From Dyella sp. BiH032 (GTDB lineage: Bacteria > Pseudomonadota > Gammaproteobacteria > Xanthomonadales > Rhodanobacteraceae), in NCBI RefSeq assembly GCF_031954525.1, contig NZ_CP134867.1, positions 4,030,001 to 4,094,000 on the forward strand: a DNA stretch of 64,000 bases, read 5' to 3'. The notes beneath the pieces were generated by a model. The model was not told the origin of the DNA. It made no database searches and saw nothing but the letters and a program-made list of their open reading frames with translations. The position numbers were made by a program, and so were the translations under genes. Of the stretch, positions 29,092 to 37,919 are shown in pieces; the stretch's first letter is position 1; each line of letters starts with the position of its first letter.

Positions 29092-29107
29092 TGGCATACA
29101 TGCTGCT
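29092..29107 (+). promoter_or_regulatory. Sigma-54 (-24/-12) promoter of the second pilin gene
   Basis: TGGCATACATGCTGCT carries GG-N10-GC and matches the extended consensus at all but one position. The expected transcription start is near 29118, so the leader would be about 116 bases. Type IVa pilin genes in pseudomonads and xanthomonads are typically activated by PilR with sigma-54. Confidence 0.85.
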
Positions 29108-29233
29108 TGTTTTGCCGCGAGCTTCCTGGTCGTTCCTGACCGTACGTATGGGGTCCGATCCCGCCTAGGGGGATTCGGGACTGGGGCTCAGGGGGCATCA
29201 AACGGTTAGCTAACCAAAAACAGAGGAACCATC

Positions 29234-29674
29234 ATGAAGAACGTGCAAAAGGGCTTCACCCTGATCGAACTGATGATCGTCGTGGCGATCATCGCCATCC
29301 TCGCCGCCATCGCCATCCCGGCTTATCAGGATTACCTGATCCGCTCGCAGGTGTCCGAAGGCGCGGTGCTGTCGGATGGCGCCAAGACTGCGATGGGCGA
29401 GTACTACAGCAACAAGGGCGACTTCCCGTCGAACAACACGTCGGCCGGCCTCGCCAAAGCCGTCAGCATCGTGGGCAAGTATGTCTCGCAGGTCGACGTC
29501 TCGACGACGAAGGGCCAGATCCAGGCCACGTTTGGCCCGAATGCCAACAGCAAGCTCAATGGCAAGGTCCTCGCCTTCTCCGCCATCACCAACGCCGGCA
29601 GTGTCTCCTGGTCCTGCACCAACGCCGCGACCACGGTCGACGCCAAGTACCTGCCGACCGCTTGCCGCAAGTAA
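29234..29674 (+). CDS. pilA: Type IVa major pilin PilA (second of two)
   Basis: A 146-residue prepilin with a seven-residue leader (MKNVQKG), then [20 protein letters not shown] with Glu5, and a globular domain ending in a disulfide loop enclosing [15 protein letters not shown]. The long dedicated leader, good ribosome-binding site (CAGAGGAACC) and following terminator suggest strong, separate expression, as expected for the major subunit. It is a close paralog of the preceding pilin: the N-terminal helix is near identical, the middle diverges, and the C-terminal YLPT-C motif is shared. Confidence 0.96.
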   Translation: MKNVQKGFTLIELMIVVAIIAILAAIAIPAYQDYLIRSQVSEGAVLSDGAKTAMGEYYSNKGDFPSNNTSAGLAKAVSIVGKYVSQVDVSTTKGQIQATFGPNANSKLNGKVLAFSAITNAGSVSWSCTNAATTVDAKYLPTACRK

Positions 29675-29697
29675 TACTCGCGTTTCCGTGAGTCCTG

Positions 29698-29724
29698 GAG
29701 GGGCCGCCATCGCGGCCCCTCTTT
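29698..29724 (+). terminator. Rho-independent terminator after the second pilin gene
   Basis: GAGGGGCCGC (29698-29707) pairs perfectly with GCGGCCCCTC (29712-29721), followed by TTT. The short T run may let part of the transcription continue into the glycosylation genes. Confidence 0.8.
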
Positions 29725-29739
29725 CATTTGGGATAGGGC

Positions 29740-31764
29740 ATGTACCGTTTCAGCATTCGTGGACGTGATCGACTGCTTCTATCCGTCTTTGGGCTGCTGC
29801 TGCTCGGGCTCGCGGTCTACGCCTATTTTCCCGGCCTTAACGGCGGCTTTCTCTTCGACGATTACATCAATCTGCCGGCCTTGGGCGCGCAAGGCCCTAT
29901 CGACAACTGGCCGACCTTCTGGCGCTACATAACCTCGGGAACGGCTGATCCCACTGGGCGCCCACTGACCCTTCTGACGTTCCTGCTGGACGCACAGGAC
30001 TGGCCCGCCCCAGCCTTTGCATTCAAACGTACCGCACTAGCCCTTCATCTGCTGAACGGCTTACTGCTGTACCTGTTGCTTGTCCGCATCGATACGCTGT
30101 TGCGGGATAAGCCGGCATGGGTCCACCGGCTCACGGCCATGTGCAGTGCAGGCCTGTGGCTGCTCCATCCGCTACTCGTTTCCACGACGCTCTACGTCAT
30201 CCAGCGGGAGGCCATGCTGCCGGCGACATGCGTGCTGGCGGGACTGCTCACATGGCTCCATGGCCGCTCGAAACTCAGCCGCGGCGAAATAGTTCAGGGC
30301 ACGATCTGGAGCGCCGCGGGCCTCGCCGTGTTCACGGTGCTGGGTACGCTGGCCAAAGCCAACGGTGCACTGTTGCCGGCATTCGCGCTGCTGCTGGACG
30401 TCGTCATCCGCCGCAGACAGCCGATATCCTCCGCCCCAGCCCACGCGGCGCACCGATGGGCCATGCTGCTGCTCGCAAAGATTCCCACTGCCGTACTCTG
30501 CATTTATCTGGCGTGGGTGGGTGTGCATGGCATCGCCCAGAACGCCTATCTTTCCCGCCCATGGACATATGGACAGCGACTGTTGACCGAGCCGCGCGTC
30601 TTGCTCGATTACCTGGGTTTGCTTTGGATTCCCCGCGCTATTTCCTCAGGCTTGTTCAACGATCACTATGAGGTGTCCACGTCGCTGCTTCATCCAGCGA
30701 CGACGGGGCTGGCGCTCGCAATGCTATGCCTGCTTGGCGTCACTGCCTGGAAGACACGCCGCCGGTATCCAGCCATCACCTTGGCAATAGGTTTTTTCTT
30801 CGTCGGGCAGCTCATCGAGTCCACGACGCTTCCGCTCGAACTTTATTTCGAGCATCGCAATTATCTGCCGGCAATGCTCATGTTCTATCCGCTTGGCTGG
30901 TGGCTTTGCAGCCGAGATACGCAGGCCGCGCTCAAGACGCTCCTCATGTTCGCGCTGCCTGTGGGCTTGGCTATGCTGACCCATGCGCGAGCCTCTCTGT
31001 GGGGCAACGACCTACAGCAGGCACTCATATGGGCGCAGATCAATCCTAACTCCCCGCGCGCGCAAGCCAATGCGGCACAGGCCGAGATGCACGCAGGCCA
31101 GCCGGAGCATGCCGTTGAACGCCTGCAGCGCGCGCTCAAAGACAAACCGGACGAATTGCAGCTCACGTTCAATCTGATCGGCGCGCGCTGCATGAGCGGC
31201 TACGTGCCGATATCCGACCTCGAAGCAGCGCGCCAGTCGATGGCCCATGCCGCCAACACCGGCGCCTTATTCTCGAGCTGGCTCGATCGCATGCTGCCCG
31301 TCGCGACCTCGGCGGCTTGCACAAACCTCACGACCGATCGCCTCGTCCGCATCATCGATGCCGGCTTCGAAAATCCGCGGCTGTCGACTCCGGCATCGCG
31401 CCAGGACCTGTTCTTCCTGAAGGCCAAGATCTTCATGGCCGACCATCGGATCAGCGATGCCGATGAGGCTTTCCGGCAAGCCATCGATCTACAGCCACTT
31501 CCGGGCATCGCTCTGGAAGCTGCTGCAGCCATGGGCTCGGCCGGCCAGCCTGAGAAGGGCTTGCAAATTCTCGCGCACTACCAGAGCGTAAAGGCGCGGT
31601 CCCCCAGGCCCGGCCTGGGCATGCCCCAGGTCCACCAATGGGTACTCGACAAGCAGAACTATTGGCCGAATGAAATTGCTCGTCTGCAACAAACGCTCCA
31701 GGCCGATGCGAGCACCGATCGCACGCGACGAAGCCATCAACCCGCCGAGCTGCAAGATCCATGA
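29740..31764 (+). CDS. TMTC-like membrane protein: GT-C transmembrane region with TPR C-terminus (first paralog)
   Basis: A 674-residue protein. Roughly ten hydrophobic helices fill residues 10-430, with an acidic pair in the first outer loop (FLFDDYINLPAL, Asp40-Asp41), the place of the catalytic acid in GT-C enzymes. A conserved LYFEHRNYLPAML motif is at 368-380. The C-terminal 230 residues look like TPR helices (NSPRAQANAAQAEMHAGQPEHAVERL; SDADEAFRQAIDLQP). The layout resembles TMTC O-mannosyltransferases. It starts 66 bp behind the pilin stop and overlaps its paralog by four bases. I infer a pilin glycosyl- or oligosaccharyltransferase; a polymerase or ligase role is an alternative. Confidence 0.75.
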   Translation: MYRFSIRGRDRLLLSVFGLLLLGLAVYAYFPGLNGGFLFDDYINLPALGAQGPIDNWPTFWRYITSGTADPTGRPLTLLTFLLDAQDWPAPAFAFKRTALALHLLNGLLLYLLLVRIDTLLRDKPAWVHRLTAMCSAGLWLLHPLLVSTTLYVIQREAMLPATCVLAGLLTWLHGRSKLSRGEIVQGTIWSAAGLAVFTVLGTLAKANGALLPAFALLLDVVIRRRQPISSAPAHAAHRWAMLLLAKIPTAVLCIYLAWVGVHGIAQNAYLSRPWTYGQRLLTEPRVLLDYLGLLWIPRAISSGLFNDHYEVSTSLLHPATTGLALAMLCLLGVTAWKTRRRYPAITLAIGFFFVGQLIESTTLPLELYFEHRNYLPAMLMFYPLGWWLCSRDTQAALKTLLMFALPVGLAMLTHARASLWGNDLQQALIWAQINPNSPRAQANAAQAEMHAGQPEHAVERLQRALKDKPDELQLTFNLIGARCMSGYVPISDLEAARQSMAHAANTGALFSSWLDRMLPVATSAACTNLTTDRLVRIIDAGFENPRLSTPASRQDLFFLKAKIFMADHRISDADEAFRQAIDLQPLPGIALEAAAAMGSAGQPEKGLQILAHYQSVKARSPRPGLGMPQVHQWVLDKQNYWPNEIARLQQTLQADASTDRTRRSHQPAELQDP

Positions 31765-33722
31765 CGAAGTCGCATCGCCACCATATTGTGCTTGCCGCCG
31801 CACTGATTGCCACCCTCATCGCGTACTGGCCGGGATTGTACGGATCCTTCCTGTTCGACGATTACCCGAACATTGTTGACAACCATGGCTTGCAGCCGAA
31901 AGAGGCCAGCATCGCGTCGCTTGTTTCCGCGGCACTTTCCTCGCCGTCCAGTGAGTTCAAGCGCCCGCTCGCATCGCTGAGCTTTGCGGTCAACTATCTC
32001 TGGACAGGGCTCGATCCTTTCTGGATGAAGCTGACAAACCTTCTGGTCCATCTGCTCAATGGCCTGCTGGTCTATGTCGTTTCACGGTCTCTGATCAGGG
32101 CGCTGCCACCCAAGGCGCCCGGCTCGGCAACGGAAACATCGACCGGTCTGCTGGCCGCGCTGATCGCTGCCGGCTGGATGCTTTTGCCGATCAATCTGAC
32201 GGCCGTGCTCTACGTCGTCCAGCGGATGGAGAGCCTTGCAAACCTGTTTGTGCTACTTGGCCTGGCGCTCTACATAAGATCGCGGCAGCACATTCGCTCA
32301 CGCAAGGATAACCATCTCCCTGTTGGCCCGCTCGCTTATCTGTCAGCAGGTTCGGCCATCGCATTGCCAACCGCAGTCGGGCTGCTCGCCAAGGAGACGG
32401 CCATCATGCTGCCTCTTTATGCCTGCCTGACCGAATGGGTGGTGTTCGGCTTCAGGCGCTCCGGCGATACCAGAACCACGGACTGGGGAGTTGTCGCTCT
32501 GTTCCTGATCCTGCTCGTCATCCCCGGCGTGGCAGGTTTGAGCATTCTGCTGCCTGGATTGCTCAGGCCAGAAACCTGGGCCATCCGTGACTTCACACTG
32601 GCCACTCGCTTGCTGAGCGAAGCCCGCATCGTGCTGGGCTATATACGTTGGTCGCTACTGCCGACGCCTTCCGCACTCTCGTTCTACCATGACGATTTCG
32701 TTGTCTCCTCGGGCCTTTTCTCACCCCAGAGCACGATCTTCAGCATTACCGTTCTCGCTGCGATCCTGACCTTGGCCGTCATCGGCCGACGGCGGTATCC
32801 CCTGGCCGCACTTGGCATGCTGTTCTTTTTGGGCAGCCATTTGCTGACCGGCACTATTATTCCTTTGGAACTCATCTACGAACACAGGAATTACTACGGT
32901 AGCTTCGGTCTCCTGCTAGCTGTCGTCCCCGCGCTTTTCACCACGGAGATCCAGCTTGGCGGGCATTTTCTCCTGCTGGCTAAACGGGTACTTTTCATTG
33001 GCTTGCTCGGCCTTTGGGCGCTGTTTACGGCGCTCACGGCTCGCGCCTGGGGAAGCCCTTTGAGCCTGGCGGAGGAACTGGCTGCGCGAGCGCCAGACTC
33101 CCCCCGTGCCCAATACGAACTCGGCAGGACCTATATCGTCCTTTCCGGCTATGACCCAACTTCGCCCTTCATCGACGAGGCCTATGGGCCGCTGGAAAAA
33201 GCAGCGGCCATGCCAAGGTCTTCGATCCTCCCTCAGCAGGCCCTTATTTTCCTTCATGCCCGCATTCACCGCCCGATCAAAGACGCTTGGTGGGACAGCC
33301 TCACGCATAAGCTGAAAGATCGTGTGCCCGGCATTCAGGACGAAAGCTCGATGGGAGCCCTGGTGAAATGCGCCCGAGACAAGCTCTGCGATCTCTCCAA
33401 GCAACGCATGATGGATGCCTTCATGGCTGCCCTATCGCATCCCAATCCGAGCCCCCGCCTGCTCAGCATGTACAGCGACTATGCGTGGAACGTGCTTGAA
33501 GACCGCGAGCTGGGACTAAGGCTCATGAACGAAACCACTCGTTTGGATCCCCGCGAACCGGCGTACTGGATCACTTTGACGCGCATGCAGATCGCCTTGG
33601 GCGACAAGCCTGCTGCGCTAAAAGGCATCGCACACTTGGAGCAACTGAACATTGCTGGCTCGCTCTCGTCGAGCATAGAAGAACTGGTGCGGGCCTCGGA
33701 GCATATCGAGGACAGCCCGTGA
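31761..33722 (+). CDS. TMTC-like membrane protein: GT-C transmembrane region with short helical C-terminus (second paralog)
   Basis: A 653-residue paralog of the preceding protein with the same plan. The first loop has SFLFDDYPNIVDNHGLQ (Asp33-Asp34), followed by FKRPLASLSFAVNYLW, about ten helices and the shared motif ELIYEHRNYYGSFG at 371-384. The C-terminal soluble region has helical repeats but weaker TPR character (ARAPDSPRAQYELGRTYIVLS; LDPREPAYWITLTRMQIALGDKPAAL). ATG overlaps the first paralog's stop and its stop overlaps the next gene's GTG, so the whole series is translationally coupled. Whether both copies act on pilins or one on another acceptor cannot be told. Confidence 0.75.
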   Translation: MTKSHRHHIVLAAALIATLIAYWPGLYGSFLFDDYPNIVDNHGLQPKEASIASLVSAALSSPSSEFKRPLASLSFAVNYLWTGLDPFWMKLTNLLVHLLNGLLVYVVSRSLIRALPPKAPGSATETSTGLLAALIAAGWMLLPINLTAVLYVVQRMESLANLFVLLGLALYIRSRQHIRSRKDNHLPVGPLAYLSAGSAIALPTAVGLLAKETAIMLPLYACLTEWVVFGFRRSGDTRTTDWGVVALFLILLVIPGVAGLSILLPGLLRPETWAIRDFTLATRLLSEARIVLGYIRWSLLPTPSALSFYHDDFVVSSGLFSPQSTIFSITVLAAILTLAVIGRRRYPLAALGMLFFLGSHLLTGTIIPLELIYEHRNYYGSFGLLLAVVPALFTTEIQLGGHFLLLAKRVLFIGLLGLWALFTALTARAWGSPLSLAEELAARAPDSPRAQYELGRTYIVLSGYDPTSPFIDEAYGPLEKAAAMPRSSILPQQALIFLHARIHRPIKDAWWDSLTHKLKDRVPGIQDESSMGALVKCARDKLCDLSKQRMMDAFMAALSHPNPSPRLLSMYSDYAWNVLEDRELGLRLMNETTRLDPREPAYWITLTRMQIALGDKPAALKGIAHLEQLNIAGSLSSSIEELVRASEHIEDSP

Positions 33723-34894
33723 GCCCGGCGCCACACACAAGCCAGAGCCTTCGCCCCATGCCAGCTGCATCGCAAGCATTGACGCGAGTGCTGATGATAA
33801 GCACCTCCTATCCCCGCGATGCAGGAGATTGGCGCGGAATATTCATCAGAAATATGGCCGACGCGATCAGCCGCCTTCCCGAGACGGAGTTAAAGCTGTG
33901 GGCGCCGCCAGGAGAGCTCCCATCGCAAGTCATCCCTGCCACGCTATCCAGTGAAAGCGCCTGGCTGGGCGAGCTCATGGATCATGGCGGCATTTCCCAT
34001 TTGATGAGAAATGGAGGACCGAGCGCCGTCACTGCTCCGATCAAACTCTTGCGCTTGCTACGCCAGTGCTACAAGCGGAACAGCATGGCGGATATCTATC
34101 ATATCAATTGGCTGCAAAGCGCCCTGCCATTACCGAACGATGGCAAGCCGGCGCTGATCACCGTACTCGGCAACGACCTCAAACTACTTGGCTTGCCATT
34201 GGTGCGCCCCCTACTCCGCCATGTGATGCGCCACCGCAAGGTTGCGATATGCCCCAACGCCGAGTGGATGAAGGAGCCTCTGCTGGAAGCATTCGGTGAC
34301 CTTGCGAGCGTCGAGCCGGTCTCGTTTGGCATTGACAAGGAATGGTACGCGGTCAGACGCAACATCCCTACGCCGCCGCGCTGGCTGGCGGTCACCCGCC
34401 TGACACGGGACAAACTCGGCCCTCTGTTTGAGTGGTCAGAGCCACTGTTTCGCGAAGGGGAACGGGAACTCCACCTTTTCGGACCGATGCAGGAGGAAAT
34501 CAATGTTCCCGAATGGGTTCGCTACCATGGCCCGACATCGCCCAAAGCATTGAATACGGAATGGTTCCCGCACGCCAGCGGCCTGATCACGCTGAGCCGC
34601 CACGCAGAAGGCAGGCCCCAGGTCATGCTTGAAGCCATGGCGGCCGGACTGCCCATCATCGCTTCGGACATGCAGGCCCATTCCTCTATCGTCAAGCACC
34701 GGCAAAGCGGCATGCTATGCGCCTCCGACGCCGATTACGGGCGAGCGCTGACCCACCTCGAAGACCCGGTCCTCAACCAGAAGTACGGCGAGTTCGCCCG
34801 ATCTCTCGCCCAGGAACTCATGGGCACGTGGGATGACGGGGCAACGCGGTACGCCGCCATCTATCGAAGCCTCAGAGAGAGGGCCTTATCATGA
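33719..34894 (+). CDS. Family 4 type glycosyltransferase (GT-B fold)
   Basis: A 391-residue cytoplasmic enzyme. The N-terminal half contains VLMISTSYPRDAGDWRGIFI, and the C-terminal nucleotide-sugar half contains LSRHAEGRPQVMLEAMAAGLP with the E-x7-E motif of retaining GT4 enzymes. Donor and acceptor are unknown. It begins at GTG 33719 inside the stop of the preceding gene and overlaps the epimerase gene by four bases, so it belongs to the same coupled operon. Confidence 0.88.
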   Translation: MSPAPHTSQSLRPMPAASQALTRVLMISTSYPRDAGDWRGIFIRNMADAISRLPETELKLWAPPGELPSQVIPATLSSESAWLGELMDHGGISHLMRNGGPSAVTAPIKLLRLLRQCYKRNSMADIYHINWLQSALPLPNDGKPALITVLGNDLKLLGLPLVRPLLRHVMRHRKVAICPNAEWMKEPLLEAFGDLASVEPVSFGIDKEWYAVRRNIPTPPRWLAVTRLTRDKLGPLFEWSEPLFREGERELHLFGPMQEEINVPEWVRYHGPTSPKALNTEWFPHASGLITLSRHAEGRPQVMLEAMAAGLPIIASDMQAHSSIVKHRQSGMLCASDADYGRALTHLEDPVLNQKYGEFARSLAQELMGTWDDGATRYAAIYRSLRERALS

Positions 34895-35814
34895 ATGATT
34901 CGGTTCTTGTTCTCGGCGCCAACGGGTTTATTGGACGGCGCTTGGTTCATGCCCTTTCAGCAGAAGGGTACAGGGTCGTTGCCGTCACGCGGACGCCTCT
35001 TCCGCCGCAAAAGGGGGTAGACCTCTATTTTGGCCAGCTGAGAGAGGCGGATGAGTTTCTGCGAGCTCTCGAAGGCTGCGGCACCCTTGTGCACGCGGCA
35101 TCCGCCTCGACGCCTGGCAGCACGGGTGGCCGGCCGCTATCCGAGTTGCATGGAAACCTTACGCCCTCGCTGGCCATGCTGGAGGCACTACAGCAACGTC
35201 CAGACGTCAAACTGCTGTATCTCTCGTCGGCGGGCACGCTTTACGAAGACCATATGGGTCCGCCGGCCACCGAGCGCACGCCCATTGCTCCTCGCTCTTA
35301 TCACGGCGCGGGAAAAGCGGCGGCCGAGCATTTCATTCATGCATGGCACGCACAAGGCTATGGAACCGCAACCATTGTCCGGCCCACCAATGTCTACGGC
35401 CCGGAGCAGCAACTGCGCGCCAATTTCGGGATCATCCCCACCTGCTTCGCCAAGATGATGCACGGCGAGCCGCTCACCGTGTGGGGAGATGGCTCCGTCA
35501 CCCGCGATTATCTCTATGTGGATGACTTGGTCGATCTCTGTTTGAAGATCGTCCAGAAACCGAGCGAGCGAAGCCTGACGACAGTCAACGCATCGAGCGG
35601 CGAGAGCATCAGCCTCAATGACCTCTTCGAAGAACTCGAAGCCGTGGCGGGCATGCCATTGCTGAGAAGCTACGATTCCCAACGCTCGCTCGATGCACGG
35701 CACATTTCTGTGAGTTCTGAACTGGCTCTATCCTTGTATGGCTGGCGAGCATCCACGCCCTTGCGCGAAGGCCTGCGGAACACATGGACATGGTTGAATT
35801 CATTGCCGGCGTAA
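34891..35814 (+). CDS. NAD-dependent epimerase/dehydratase (SDR) with altered active-site motif
   Basis: A 307-residue extended SDR. The Rossmann motif is GANGFIG (residues 9-15). YLSSAGTLYED supplies the Ser/Thr, and RPTNVYGP and TRDYLYVDDLVDL are typical of nucleotide-sugar 4-epimerases. The usual YxxxK reads SYHGAGKAAAEHF: spacing from Lys142 puts His138, not Tyr, at the catalytic position, with Tyr137 next to it. It may still use Tyr137, or be impaired. It probably supplies a nucleotide sugar for the neighbouring transferases. The ATG overlaps the GT4 stop by four bases. Confidence 0.85.
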   Translation: MNDSVLVLGANGFIGRRLVHALSAEGYRVVAVTRTPLPPQKGVDLYFGQLREADEFLRALEGCGTLVHAASASTPGSTGGRPLSELHGNLTPSLAMLEALQQRPDVKLLYLSSAGTLYEDHMGPPATERTPIAPRSYHGAGKAAAEHFIHAWHAQGYGTATIVRPTNVYGPEQQLRANFGIIPTCFAKMMHGEPLTVWGDGSVTRDYLYVDDLVDLCLKIVQKPSERSLTTVNASSGESISLNDLFEELEAVAGMPLLRSYDSQRSLDARHISVSSELALSLYGWRASTPLREGLRNTWTWLNSLPA

Positions 35815-36836
35815 ACCCCTGTCCTGCGCCGGTCTGTACCGTCTGTATCGCCAATTACAACGGCGAGTCGCTACTGGAAGCCTGCCTCGACTCTATTCTC
35901 TCCCAGAGCCTTTACGGGCGCCTGCAGATCATTGTCCATGATGATGCGTCCTTGGACGGCTCAGTAGCCCTGATCAAGCGCAAGTACCCGCAAGTCGACC
36001 TGCTGATCAGCACTCAGAACGTGGGCTTCTGCGTTGCCAACAACCGCATGGTGGATCTTGCCCGCGCGCCTTACGTCCTGCTGCTCAACAATGACGCGGC
36101 GCTGTTTCCCGATGGGGTGGAAACGCTGCTGACCATGGCGGAAGCCTCAGCCCAGCCGGCGGTCCTGACCTTGCCGCAATACGACTGGCAGACGGGCGAC
36201 TTGGTGGACCGGGGATGTCGCCTTGATTACTTCTACAATCCCGTGCCCAACGTGGAGCCGCGCCATCCAGAGCTTGCCATGACCATCGGCGCCTGCCTTT
36301 GGGCGCCAGTGACTCTTTGGAGGCAACTCGGCGGCTTACCCGACTGGATGGAATCCCTCGGTGAAGACCTGTTCTTTTGCTGTCTCGCCAGACTCCGGGG
36401 GGCTCGGGTGCTTGTCGCGGACCAAAGCGGCTACCGCCATTGGCAAGGCAAGACCTTTGGAGGAAACAAAGCCAGCGAAGGTGCATTGAGCACAACGATG
36501 AGGCGGCGGCGGCTCAGCGAGCGCAACAAGACTTATGCCTTGTTCGTATGCACGCCGTCCATTGCCATGTGGGCATGGCTCACGCTGCATTTGTGCCTTC
36601 TGCTCAGTGAAGGATGCATCCTGGCTTTACTCAAGCGCGATTTAGCCATTCTGACGGGCATCTATCTCCCGGTCCCCGTGGCCCTCCTGAAGAACCGCGC
36701 CATGCTTATGGACTACCGTTCGCAAGTTTCCCAGCAACGGAGCCTCTCTCTGCACGCCTACTTTTCGGCATTCACTTGGATACCAAGGAAGCTATCCATG
36801 CTCTTCAGATACGGCATACCACACATCGGCAAATAG
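35784..36836 (+). CDS. Family 2 glycosyltransferase with C-terminal membrane segment
   Basis: A 350-residue GT-A enzyme with CIANYNGESLLEACLDSIL, HDDASLDGS and LLLNNDAALFPDG (the metal-binding acidic motif as NNDA) in the N-terminal 220 residues, and hydrophobic segments near 255-305. The group contains rhamnosyl- and N-acetylhexosaminyl transferases; donor unknown. It overlaps the epimerase by 31 bases, the longest overlap in the series, and is the last gene on this strand before a convergent block. Confidence 0.87.
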   Translation: MDMVEFIAGVNPCPAPVCTVCIANYNGESLLEACLDSILSQSLYGRLQIIVHDDASLDGSVALIKRKYPQVDLLISTQNVGFCVANNRMVDLARAPYVLLLNNDAALFPDGVETLLTMAEASAQPAVLTLPQYDWQTGDLVDRGCRLDYFYNPVPNVEPRHPELAMTIGACLWAPVTLWRQLGGLPDWMESLGEDLFFCCLARLRGARVLVADQSGYRHWQGKTFGGNKASEGALSTTMRRRRLSERNKTYALFVCTPSIAMWAWLTLHLCLLLSEGCILALLKRDLAILTGIYLPVPVALLKNRAMLMDYRSQVSQQRSLSLHAYFSAFTWIPRKLSMLFRYGIPHIGK

Positions 36837-36867
36837 TGATCCCGGCGGCAGCGTAACGACGGATGGC

Positions 36868-37818
36868 CTATTTGCGTAGCCGGTCGATGGGGCCGGTACG
36901 CCCCAACATTCCATCGCGAATACCCTTCGCGATCATGGACAAATTCTTCCATCGATCCGGTGAGAAGAACACGTAGGCATAGAACTGCCCGATCCAGTAC
37001 CAGCACGCGCGTAGTTTCCAGCGCAAGGGCACGTAAGAGAGCCGCCACATCAACAGGAAGTTCCGGTACTTGTAATAGAACCTCACCGGACTATACGTGC
37101 CGTACAACCGCCATCTAAGCACCCATACCCGGAACGGGTTCTGGCCCAGTTGATGATGAAGCCGGACCTTTGATGTCCCCAGGATCACATATCCCATGTG
37201 CCGGGCCCTGAGACACCATTCGATATCGACGTTGTCGATGAAGTACTCCGCCCGCATGCCTCCAACATCTTTCAGCACACGCACCGGAATGAGCGAGCCG
37301 GACGTAATGGTGGTGAAGGCTTCAAGCCATGGGTCCGCCGCCTCGGTACCCGCATTGGAATAGAAGAGGCGATCGGGCTTCTGAACCTGAAATGGGAACG
37401 CCTGATTGGTAGTGCGATCAAAGTACTGCGGGCTGACACAAGCGACATTCAACCCGGTGGCCGAAGCGTTTTCAAAGACCTCGTAGAGACCACGCACCAT
37501 ATTGGCGGGCGGCAAGCTGTCCTGGTCGCTGAGCAGAACGAATTCAAAGGATTCGCTCTGAGCCAACCGAATGCCCTCGTTGAGCGCTTCCGCAATGCCT
37601 CGATTTTCACCCCACTGGATGAGACGGACAGGCACGCCTTCGCACCTCCGTACCTCCTCGGCTGCAATCAGGCTTCCCGCAGGGGTGTTATCCACCACGA
37701 CAACGGCATGCACCTGTTCTACCAAGGCACCAAGCAGCCGCCGCAATGATTCGGCGTCCGGGTGATAAGCGACCACGACTGCCAACGTCCCGCCTGCACT
37801 ACCGATACGCTCGCTCAC
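36868..37818 (-). CDS. Family 2 glycosyltransferase, RfbN/rhamnosyltransferase type
   Basis: About 316 residues. LAVVVAYHPDAESLRRLL starts the GT-A fold, VVVVDNTPAGS and LLSDQDSLPP hold the acidic motifs, and FIDNVDIEWCLRARHMGY and the C-terminal amphipathic SPVRFYYKYRN motif are typical of rhamnosyltransferases of O-antigen loci. I choose GTG 37818 with GAGG upstream; an ATG at 37884 would add 22 poorly conserved residues. It follows the flippase gene with about 100 bp between them and ends 31 bp from the convergent GT2 gene. Confidence 0.85.
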   Translation of the reverse strand: MSERIGSAGGTLAVVVAYHPDAESLRRLLGALVEQVHAVVVVDNTPAGSLIAAEEVRRCEGVPVRLIQWGENRGIAEALNEGIRLAQSESFEFVLLSDQDSLPPANMVRGLYEVFENASATGLNVACVSPQYFDRTTNQAFPFQVQKPDRLFYSNAGTEAADPWLEAFTTITSGSLIPVRVLKDVGGMRAEYFIDNVDIEWCLRARHMGYVILGTSKVRLHHQLGQNPFRVWVLRWRLYGTYSPVRFYYKYRNFLLMWRLSYVPLRWKLRACWYWIGQFYAYVFFSPDRWKNLSMIAKGIRDGMLGRTGPIDRLRK

Positions 37819-37919
37819 TTCTGCCTCGCCTTCACGCCGGCAATGAGCTCCCTTCCAAGCGGCCCCGCACAGCTTGGGGGACACCCCTGCTCAAGTGCAA
37901 ACGTGATACGCCTCATTTA

